Shown in pieces: positions 6,409 through 12,191 of a DNA stretch of 12,191 nucleotides (the stretch's first letter is position 1; every line of letters begins with the position of its first letter). The translations under genes and the position numbers were made by a program. Source of the DNA: Bacteroidales bacterium (GTDB lineage: Bacteria > Bacteroidota > Bacteroidia > Bacteroidales > JAOZMU01); the NCBI GenBank assembly GCA_029934165.1, contig JAOZMU010000047.1, positions 1 to 12,191 on the forward strand. The letters run 5' to 3'. The notes beneath the pieces are model-generated. The model searched no databases and was not told where the DNA came from. It was given only the letters and a program-made list of their open reading frames with translations.

Positions 6409-7818
6409 ATGAATAAAATTGTACCATTAACTATCTTAACATTGCTGATTTGCTTGCAGTTGAGCAATGGACAAACAGAAAATCTCGTTCTAAATCCCAG
6501 TTTCGAGCAATTTGAGGTTTGCCCTCAGCATTATACACCGCAAGACCGTTCGCACGAACTTATTCCCTTTTGGAAATATCCGACCATGGCAACGCCCGAC
6601 TATTTTAATACTTGTAGTCATGGAGTAGCTGGAGTGCCAAAGAATTTTGCTGGAGTCTCAGAACCAAAAACAGGGCGTGGGTATATGGGCTTACTTGCCG
6701 TTGGTAGTATTGACAAAGGAAAGATTAACTACCGAGAGTATATTCAAGGGCAATTAAAACTATCACTAGAAAAAGGGCAAAAATACTGCGTAACATTTTC
6801 GTATAAATTGGCTACTTATTCAAAATACGCAGTGGATAGACTTGGATTGGTTTTTTCGCCTCACGATTTGACCGAGGAAAAGACAATTGAAATGAATAAA
6901 AGCTACATCAGCCGAACGCCACACGTTGAAAATGAGCGTAATAACTTGCTTGAAAACAAAGAAACATGGAATACGATTTGCGGAATTTATGTCGCAAACG
7001 GAACAGAAAATTTTCTTGCCATTGGTAATTTTTACTCGATAAAAAACACTGACACCTTGGTTGTTGACCCTAATGTAGCAAATAAATTCAATAAATCTTA
7101 TGCGTATTATTACATAGATGATGTTTCGGTAATACCATTAGTAAACTGCCTCGAATGCGAGTGTGTTCCTCAGGATTTGAACAGTTCGATTACAAAATCT
7201 TCTTTTACAGGTGGAGTGAATCTTGCAACAAAAACCTTTGATGAAGCAAAAACAAACGATGGAACTGTCGAAATAGAGATTAAGGGTGGTACGCCGCCTT
7301 ACAAAATTGAATGGTCGACAGGCAGTTCGGCTCTGTCAATCAGCAATTTAAGCGAAGGAATTTATTCATATAAAGTAACAGACCAATACAATTGTATTTC
7401 GCGTGATAGCGTGATTTTTGTAACACCAGAGTTGCCAGATGAATTTATGGACAGATTACGCCAAATTGGTGAGGGTGAGGCAATTGTGCTTGAAAATATT
7501 TTCTTCGACTTTGATAAAACAGAGCTTTTGCCAAAATCTTATATTGAGCTTGATAAATTAATTAATTTTATGCAAGAACTTGAAATTAAACAAGTTGAAA
7601 TTTCTGGACACACAGACGCAAAAGGTTCTGACGCTTATAATCAGAAATTATCTGAGGGACGGGCAAAGGCTGTTGTGGAGTATTTAATCTCGCAAGGTGT
7701 TGAAAAAGAGCGTATGACATACGTTGGCTTTGGCGAAGTAAAACCAATCGAAACTAATGAGACCGACGTTGGGCGAGCTAGAAACAGACGTGTTGAGTTT
7801 AAGCTAACTAAGAAATAA
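6409..7818 (+). CDS. OmpA-family envelope protein with NPSFE-type and SprB-like domains
   Basis: A 469-residue exported protein. Residues 1-21 form a signal peptide (hydrophobic stretch VPLTILTLLICLQL, likely cleaved before QTENLV). Residues about 24-245 begin with NLVLNPSFEQFEVCP, a beta-sandwich-like domain often found in front of OmpA domains in Bacteroidota surface proteins. A short Cys-rich link (CLECECVP, 247-254) follows. Residues about 283-338 look like an SprB/PKD-type repeat (GGTPPYKIEWSTG, then SYKVTDQYNC). Residues about 360-467 are an OmpA C-terminal peptidoglycan-binding domain with FFDFDK (365-370), GHTDAKGSDAYNQKLSEGRA (400-419) and GRARNRRVEF (455-464). Asp403 and Arg418 match the diaminopimelate-binding pair. 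The domain should anchor the protein to the cell wall in the periplasm, while the N-terminal part may bind a ligand. The ATG has an A-rich leader and no Shine-Dalgarno site. It is transcribed alone and ends before a strong terminator. Confidence 0.88.
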   Translation: MNKIVPLTILTLLICLQLSNGQTENLVLNPSFEQFEVCPQHYTPQDRSHELIPFWKYPTMATPDYFNTCSHGVAGVPKNFAGVSEPKTGRGYMGLLAVGSIDKGKINYREYIQGQLKLSLEKGQKYCVTFSYKLATYSKYAVDRLGLVFSPHDLTEEKTIEMNKSYISRTPHVENERNNLLENKETWNTICGIYVANGTENFLAIGNFYSIKNTDTLVVDPNVANKFNKSYAYYYIDDVSVIPLVNCLECECVPQDLNSSITKSSFTGGVNLATKTFDEAKTNDGTVEIEIKGGTPPYKIEWSTGSSALSISNLSEGIYSYKVTDQYNCISRDSVIFVTPELPDEFMDRLRQIGEGEAIVLENIFFDFDKTELLPKSYIELDKLINFMQELEIKQVEISGHTDAKGSDAYNQKLSEGRAKAVVEYLISQGVEKERMTYVGFGEVKPIETNETDVGRARNRRVEFKLTKK

Positions 7819-7974
7819 ATACAAAGTATTTTTATTCTAATGAATTGTATCTAACTCATATTCAAGTGAATAGCAACAAGAAAAGTTTAGCATATTTTCA
7901 CGCACCAAATTATTTTAAACGTATGAAATGCTAATATAATTTATTGAAAATGAGCAGTTAGAAAAACTAATAAT

Positions 7975-8011
7975 AAAAAACCGATACAATATTTATTGTA
8001 TCGGTTTTTTT
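7975..8011. terminator. Bidirectional intrinsic terminator between convergent genes
   Basis: A long perfect stem (AAAAAACCGATACAA paired with TTGTATCGGTTTTTT) surrounds a small AT loop that can pair further. Oligo-A and oligo-T tracts on each side let it serve both the OmpA-family gene, about 155 bases upstream on plus, and the YfhO operon, about 120 bases upstream on minus. Confidence 0.9.
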
Positions 8012-8040
8012 ATGGTCAATTCGTCTGACTAATCTTTTAT

Positions 8041-8120
8041 GTAATGGAAAATTAATAATTAATAATTAATAATTTTGCTTACGCCTGATTTAGTTTTAGT
8101 TAGGAATTTTAATGGCTTAC
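8041..8120. repeat. Dispersed direct repeat, copy 1
   Basis: This 80-base stretch matches 12119-12191 in the same orientation. The shared parts are GTAATGGAAAATTAAT at the left edge and a 54-base exact match at the right (8067-8120 against 12138-12191), containing GCTTACGCCTGATTTAG. Between them, this copy has three 7-base units (ATTAATA, 8051-8071) where copy 2 has a shorter, different stretch. GCTTAC occurs both at 8078-8083 and at the right edge. It ends ten bases before the YfhO stop, so it lies in the 3' untranslated region of that operon. Confidence 0.85.
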
Positions 8121-8130
8121 TTTATTAAAT

Positions 8131-10668
8131 TCATTTTACTATGCTACTTGGTAAGCTCGTTTTTTGCCTATTTCTCAGTATGCTAATTGCGATTAGTAAA
8201 ATGTATATTATACAAGATATAGCTGTCGTTGCAACTATTGCGTGTAAATACGATGGCTCGTAAAATAGCCTAATTGAGTAATTTCCTTCCTTCAACAAGA
8301 TACCTCCAAAACCAATATTGACTTGTGTTATTGGCACTTCTTTTCCGTTAACTTCTGCATGCCAATTATCATCATAAGGTATTGAAAGATAGAGCAGTTT
8401 AGCTGAGGTGAGATTTATTTCTCCAAGAATTTCGTTTTGAGTGAAACTCTTAATTTTGAGAGTGTCTTCAATTAACTTGGAGCGCAGCGAATCTAAAATT
8501 TGCGTATTAAAACCACCAAGAGTATCCATCAAAACTGGATTTAGATTTGTTGCAATATTTTTGTGTGTAATATCTTCATTTTCAATTACTACGCCTCTAA
8601 GAAGTGTAATATCTTTTTGAAGAACCGACATCTTAGAAAACGCATCTTTTTCAATGTAGTTTGAGTAAGTATAGCCAAAAGGCAAATAATATTCATTCTT
8701 CAAAACATTGACATTTCCAAACTTAGCTACTTTTTTATAGCCTAAATTTAAGTATTCAGAATTATCATTTTGTGCCAAATTGTATTTTACATGAGCCGAT
8801 ACTTGCAAAAGCGGTCGCTGACTAACACCAATTGCCCAACGTGTATCTGTCTCATTACCAAGGCGTATAACTCCAAGTTCTTGCAAAAAACGAATGTAAT
8901 TTAATTGGTTGAAAGAAGAGTACGATGATGTGCCAAAATAATTTTGTACCATTGCGTCATTCAGACTTCCATGTTTTGCAGTTCCACTTTTATAATCGGC
9001 TTTATTGACTCTAAAAAAGCTACTATCTACTGATTTAATGTAATTTATAGCATCAACGGTGTAATCGTTGTATCCAACTTTTGATTCAAATTCTTTCACC
9101 GAAACAGCCTCACGCTCGGAAGTGGTAATGTGGGATAAATGCCCAAGCTCAATACACAATACAACCAACAAACCGATTTTTGCGTAAATTTGATATTTGT
9201 TTTTACTCATCAACCACAAAAGGACAGCATAAACAATTAGATACAATCTAATGGGGTTAAGTAGTTGAATATTAATAGGGTTATCTGGAGATTGTGGCAT
9301 TTGAGAATTTGGCGAAAACGGATAAGCTAAAATGCCAAGAAGAACAATCGTGGTGGTAATTAATACTATTATATTTATTCTAAATTCCTTTCGTATAATT
9401 GTCAGTGAGACAACAGCAAAATAAATCATCGTAAAAGGAATAATCATAGAGAAAGCCCCTTTATAGTAATCGCCTGCAAATAAGTAATATGCGTACCTAA
9501 AATATGGGAAAATAAGTGGAATAAGCCACAAAAAGGCAAAACTGCCAAACAGTATTTTTCTCTTTCTCGAAAGAAGTGTAAAAACCTGCGGAAACAAGAG
9601 TAAACTAATTAAGCCACAATAGAATATGGGAGCCTCAAGGTAATTATTCCACCCCATGAAATCGGGTAAAAGATGTCTTTCGCCGTTGGACATAATCTCT
9701 GCGATTTTTCCTGTTCCGAGCATATCGTTAGAGAAAAAGCGAAGAATCATCGTCGCGTAATGAATAGGGCTATTGAAACCAAACACAGGCTGTGCCGAAA
9801 GCGAATCGGATAGAGAAGCCTCACCAGCTATCCGAGGACTAAATAACATATTGGTTATAAGCGGTATAGATGCAACTGCACTTAAACCAACACCAAGCAA
9901 TCCATAACCAGCCATCTTGAGGTACATTGCAGCTAATCCTTTGAAATTGAACCCTTTTTCATCGAAGAAGCGAAACATTGCATAAAAAAACAAAAATACC
10001 CCTAACATATATAAATAAGGACCAACCAGAAAAAACACGGCGAGCGGAAACCAAACCCACCGTTTTTTTATAAGTAATTGTTCGAATGCAAACAATAAAA
10101 ACACTGCAAATACAAACAAAGCCGAGTGGTAATACCAACCAGTACCAAGTATCATATACCCAGAAAAAGCATATAGCAAACTCCCAATTATTGACGGATA
10201 TGCTGGTATTTTCATAGTACGTAGATACGCATAGAAAATACTACTTCCGACAAGAATCTTTAAAATTTCGACAAATACTAAATTGTATGCTACGTTTTCA
10301 GAGCCAAAGATAACCGTAAATATAGTAAACGGATTCCGAATATCGCCAGGGAAAATACTCTGCCCCATTCCGACACCAAACGACCATTTTGGGATACCAC
10401 TATCTCTGATATAATCTGCTGTGTGTACATAATTTGGATAATACGAATTTATTGTATCACTCCCAATGTCTTTAAACAGATACAAATAGTCGAAAAATAC
10501 ATAGTCCGAAAAGGTGAATAACGCAACTATTACCACCAAACCAAGAGTTATATACACACCATATTTTTCCAAAATACCTGCTAATTTAACGTCAAAAAGC
10601 GACGATACATCAACTTTCTGCTTTTGAACTTTCTTGTTCTTTTTTTGGGCGTTTCTTTTTTTTGTCAT
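8131..10668 (-). CDS. YfhO-family polytopic membrane protein, putative GT-C glycosyltransferase
   Basis: An 845-residue inner-membrane protein. It has a very basic cytosolic tail (MTKKRNAQKKNKKVQKQK, 1-18), then about a dozen hydrophobic segments: 38-54, clusters from about 112 to 230, 250-275, 345-368, 372-392, 403-423, 431-450, 470-487 and 495-510. A long soluble region follows (about 515-808), then one more membrane segment (about 810-830). The first outer loop holds the acidic pair in LFKDIGSDT (Asp67, Asp71), where GT-C enzymes carry catalytic or metal-binding acidic residues. The soluble region ends in the hallmark YfhO motif, LLYLSIPYDDNWHAEVNGKEV (758-778) then GGILLKEG (788-795). Bacillus YfhO is implicated in glycosylating lipoteichoic acid; Bacteroidota homologues are largely uncharacterised, so the acceptor is unknown. 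It is last in the operon, 20 bases after the sulfotransferase gene, and appears intact. Confidence 0.85.
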   Translation of the reverse strand: MTKKRNAQKKNKKVQKQKVDVSSLFDVKLAGILEKYGVYITLGLVVIVALFTFSDYVFFDYLYLFKDIGSDTINSYYPNYVHTADYIRDSGIPKWSFGVGMGQSIFPGDIRNPFTIFTVIFGSENVAYNLVFVEILKILVGSSIFYAYLRTMKIPAYPSIIGSLLYAFSGYMILGTGWYYHSALFVFAVFLLFAFEQLLIKKRWVWFPLAVFFLVGPYLYMLGVFLFFYAMFRFFDEKGFNFKGLAAMYLKMAGYGLLGVGLSAVASIPLITNMLFSPRIAGEASLSDSLSAQPVFGFNSPIHYATMILRFFSNDMLGTGKIAEIMSNGERHLLPDFMGWNNYLEAPIFYCGLISLLLFPQVFTLLSRKRKILFGSFAFLWLIPLIFPYFRYAYYLFAGDYYKGAFSMIIPFTMIYFAVVSLTIIRKEFRINIIVLITTTIVLLGILAYPFSPNSQMPQSPDNPINIQLLNPIRLYLIVYAVLLWLMSKNKYQIYAKIGLLVVLCIELGHLSHITTSEREAVSVKEFESKVGYNDYTVDAINYIKSVDSSFFRVNKADYKSGTAKHGSLNDAMVQNYFGTSSYSSFNQLNYIRFLQELGVIRLGNETDTRWAIGVSQRPLLQVSAHVKYNLAQNDNSEYLNLGYKKVAKFGNVNVLKNEYYLPFGYTYSNYIEKDAFSKMSVLQKDITLLRGVVIENEDITHKNIATNLNPVLMDTLGGFNTQILDSLRSKLIEDTLKIKSFTQNEILGEINLTSAKLLYLSIPYDDNWHAEVNGKEVPITQVNIGFGGILLKEGNYSIRLFYEPSYLHAIVATTAISCIIYILLIAISILRNRQKTSLPSSIVK

Positions 10669-10688
10669 CAGGTTGTGAAAAAGGCAGG

Positions 10689-11336
10689 TTACAAAATTCG
10701 GAAGTCTAATTTTTTCATTAATTCAGGGTCAAGTTCAGTCCTGACAAACTCAATATTGGATTCGCTAAAGTCATCTTGCCAATATCCTTTCAGATAATAG
10801 CTTTTATGGAACGATTTATCTTTGGTTTTTCGATTACTACCAAGTACTTTTCCGGTGTCGCGAAACCACTTAGAAGTTTTCTGAATATCAAATTTTTTAC
10901 GAATATCATCAAGAATTATACGCGGGTCTTCTAATAAATTCTCGTAATTAATCAAAATACCATTTTCATGCTTTTGACAAAATTCATAGTAAGAATTTGC
11001 TTTCTTTTGCCACATTTTCAGAGGTGTGCGATAATCGCCGAATGGAAAGCGTATAAATTCACTGAACTTCAATTTACGCAGGTATTCGTGCGTATGCGGG
11101 CGACGGTGCATAGAAAGTACCCAAGAATATGGCGATTTCACAATAAATAATATAGGAATTTCATTTAACTCTCCTTGGATTTCGTCAGGTAACGGAGCGA
11201 CTCTTCTTTTCCAACCTAATGTTAATTCATTCAGCAATTTAACCTTCAAATTAGTTGTTAAAAGCCATTCCAAATACACAGTTCCGCTATTAAATTCACC
11301 GAAAATTTTTACCCTTTGTTGCGAAAAATTAAACAT
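10689..11336 (-). CDS. Sulfotransferase-fold protein
   Basis: A 215-residue cytosolic protein of the PAPS-dependent sulfotransferase type. The N-terminal IFGEFNSGTVYLEWLL (11-26) matches the 5'-phosphosulfate-binding loop (form GE-x-NSGT-x-YLE-x-LL). KSPYSWVLSMHRRP (67-80) fits the 3'-phosphate-binding segment, with lysine where many members have arginine and serine at 75. ILINYENLLEDPRIIL (127-142) is the conserved Y-E-x-L-x-DP helix. Such enzymes move sulfate from PAPS to a hydroxyl or amine on a glycan, lipid or small molecule; the substrate cannot be read from the sequence. It is shorter than many sulfotransferases but has both cofactor motifs. It sits between the small membrane protein gene (90-base gap) and the YfhO gene (20-base gap), suggesting a joint role in a surface conjugate. 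A weak CGAG/CTCG hairpin followed by T6 (minus strand, 11401-11379) in the upstream gap might lower its expression. Confidence 0.78.
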   Translation of the reverse strand: MFNFSQQRVKIFGEFNSGTVYLEWLLTTNLKVKLLNELTLGWKRRVAPLPDEIQGELNEIPILFIVKSPYSWVLSMHRRPHTHEYLRKLKFSEFIRFPFGDYRTPLKMWQKKANSYYEFCQKHENGILINYENLLEDPRIILDDIRKKFDIQKTSKWFRDTGKVLGSNRKTKDKSFHKSYYLKGYWQDDFSESNIEFVRTELDPELMKKLDFRIL

Positions 11337-11426
11337 ATAGTATAAATTAAGAATTGGTTTATGTCTGATATTTATGTCAAAAAACCACCGAGCTTAACTC
11401 GCTGTTAATTAAAGTGTTGGGTTTTA

Positions 11427-11891
11427 TTACTCTTTTTTCTTTTGCATGACAACTTCCAAAAGAATGTCAATTTTGAATGATGTTTGGTTTTCAATATCAT
11501 CGACTGCGATAACTAAAGTCTGAAAATCATCATAAACAAAACCAATATGTGCCGTTTTGTCCTTCTTTCTTTGCTTTGGCTTAATAAAATCGTTAATAGG
11601 TGAGTTCCACTCGATTACGCCATCTTTTTCTATTCTCAGTTTAAGAGCCAAATTATTTCGGAAGTCAACTTTTGAAATTGGAATTAATTTGACAATATGT
11701 ACCGCTATAATCTGCACTTCACCATCAATAACAATATTATTTCGCTTGTCTGTAACGCGAGCAACCAACCGTCCTGTTGGAGCTTTTGCATCTATCTTTA
11801 TCGGTAACTGCCTGACATTCAAGAAGTACCAGCTACATAGGAAATATGTTAATCCCATTAGCATTACTGCTCTTGTAAGATTAGTCATCAT
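11427..11891 (-). CDS. Small membrane-anchored protein of unknown function
   Basis: A 154-residue protein I do not recognise. It has one N-terminal hydrophobic segment (about residues 8-24, AVMLMGLTYFLCSWYFL), too tightly linked to the mature part to be a clear cleaved signal, so it is probably a signal anchor. The remainder (about 38-150) is predicted beta-rich, with alternating hydrophobic strands, and ends in a basic EVVMQKKKE tail; a lysine cluster PKQRKKDK lies at 105-112. No catalytic motif is visible. Two adjacent ATG codons (11889-11891 and 11886-11888) can each start it; the first gives 154 residues, the second 153. It is the first gene of the unit with the sulfotransferase and YfhO genes, driven by the near-consensus promoter just upstream, which leaves a leader of only about 20 bases. 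Confidence 0.62.
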   Translation of the reverse strand: MMTNLTRAVMLMGLTYFLCSWYFLNVRQLPIKIDAKAPTGRLVARVTDKRNNIVIDGEVQIIAVHIVKLIPISKVDFRNNLALKLRIEKDGVIEWNSPINDFIKPKQRKKDKTAHIGFVYDDFQTLVIAVDDIENQTSFKIDILLEVVMQKKKE

Positions 11892-11915
11892 GTATGCGGG
11901 GCTTTTGTAGTATCA

Positions 11916-11945
11916 CAAAAGTAAGAAAATTACATACTTATGCAA
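11916..11945 (-). promoter_or_regulatory. Bacteroidota-type promoter of the sulfotransferase/YfhO operon
   Basis: On the minus strand, TTG (11945-11943) is followed after 19 bases by TACTTTTG (11923-11916), a perfect TAnnTTTG -7 element. Transcription should start near 11909, about 20 bases before the first ATG at 11891. This fixes the 5' end of the three-gene unit. Confidence 0.72.
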
Positions 11946-12118
11946 TTTCAACTACAGGTGATTTGAAATATTTCTTTGTTAAATTTTCTGAAAGTACTTG
12001 CATTCCAACAGCATTATCTGCTTAGATTTAATTGAAAATGAAGTGTTTGTACGACATCTTTAGAATCATAAAACTCATCTTTGCTTATGACACTCTTTGC
12101 TGCTGTTTATTAGTTTAA
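11946..12118. other. Intergenic stretch with nothing recognised
   Basis: Upstream of the operon promoter, before repeat copy 2, I see AT-rich sequence with no long reading frame, no strong hairpin and no terminator-like T tract. Confidence 0.5.
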
Positions 12119-12191
12119 GTAATGGAAAATTAATGGGTAATAATTTTGCTTACGCCTGATTTAGTTTTAGTTAGGAATTTTAATGGCTTAC
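12119..12191. repeat. Dispersed direct repeat, copy 2 (runs to the window edge)
   Basis: Same orientation as copy 1 at 8041-8120. It shares GTAATGGAAAATTAAT at the left edge and a 54-base exact match at 12138-12191. The 7-base tandem units of copy 1 are missing here. The match is still exact at the last base, so the true right end is unknown. The two copies bracket the whole three-gene unit with its promoter. Confidence 0.85.

Larger units (their letters stand above)
7819..8130. other. Convergent intergenic region
   Basis: 312 bases lie between the OmpA-family gene (plus) and the YfhO-family gene (minus), which converge. The first 155 bases show nothing recognisable. The rest holds a bidirectional terminator (7975-8011) and one copy of the dispersed repeat (8041-8120). 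No reading frame of note is present. Confidence 0.7.

Noticed and set aside
8051..8075. CRISPR-like array from the ATTAATA units
   Set aside because: The units are 7 bases, directly adjacent and have no spacers.
11557..11910. Plus-strand frame of 117 codons antisense to the small membrane protein
   Set aside because: It has no recognisable domain, and the minus-strand frame has a matching promoter and an operon context.
8041..12191. Composite transposon or integrative element
   Set aside because: No transposase, integrase or terminal inverted repeat was found within the bracketed region; only the direct repeats support mobility.

Overview
The window comes from a low-GC member of the Bacteroidota. 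Three things point there: two promoters on the minus strand match the Bacteroidota -33/-7 pattern (TTTG or TTG, then TAnnTTTG, 19-20 bases apart); several secreted proteins are of types common in that phylum (an OmpA-family protein with an NPSFE-type N-terminal domain and an SprB-like repeat, a WG-repeat protein, and a propeller-caspase); and most starts lack a Shine-Dalgarno site. I cannot name a genus.

Left part (1-2720, minus strand): a 2-aminoethylphosphonate--pyruvate transaminase (phnW type) lies downstream of the glycine-cleavage T protein (gcvT). gcvT has its own promoter and a leader of about 180 bases with small hairpins. Strong hairpin terminators lie at 71-102 (after phnW) and 2681-2713 (after the caspase gene), and a weaker hairpin separates gcvT from phnW.

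Middle (2833-7818): two minus-strand genes encode exported proteins. One is a seven-repeat, propeller-like protein fused to a caspase-like peptidase with an intact His/Cys dyad. The other is a WG-repeat protein. A 485-base divergent intergenic region follows, containing a 188-base nested foldback element that looks like a non-coding mobile or structural repeat. A plus-strand OmpA-type envelope protein comes next.

Right part (8041-12191): a three-gene minus-strand unit runs from a near-consensus promoter at 11916-11945. It encodes a small membrane-anchored protein of unknown function, a sulfotransferase-fold protein, and a YfhO-family polytopic membrane protein. The last two suggest modification of a surface glycan or lipid. 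The unit is flanked by direct copies of one repeat (8041-8120 and 12119-12191), and the second copy runs to the last base of the window. No tRNA, rRNA, CRISPR array, transposase or integrase gene was seen. The least explained features are the foldback element, the repeat-flanked sulfotransferase/YfhO unit and the secreted propeller-caspase.
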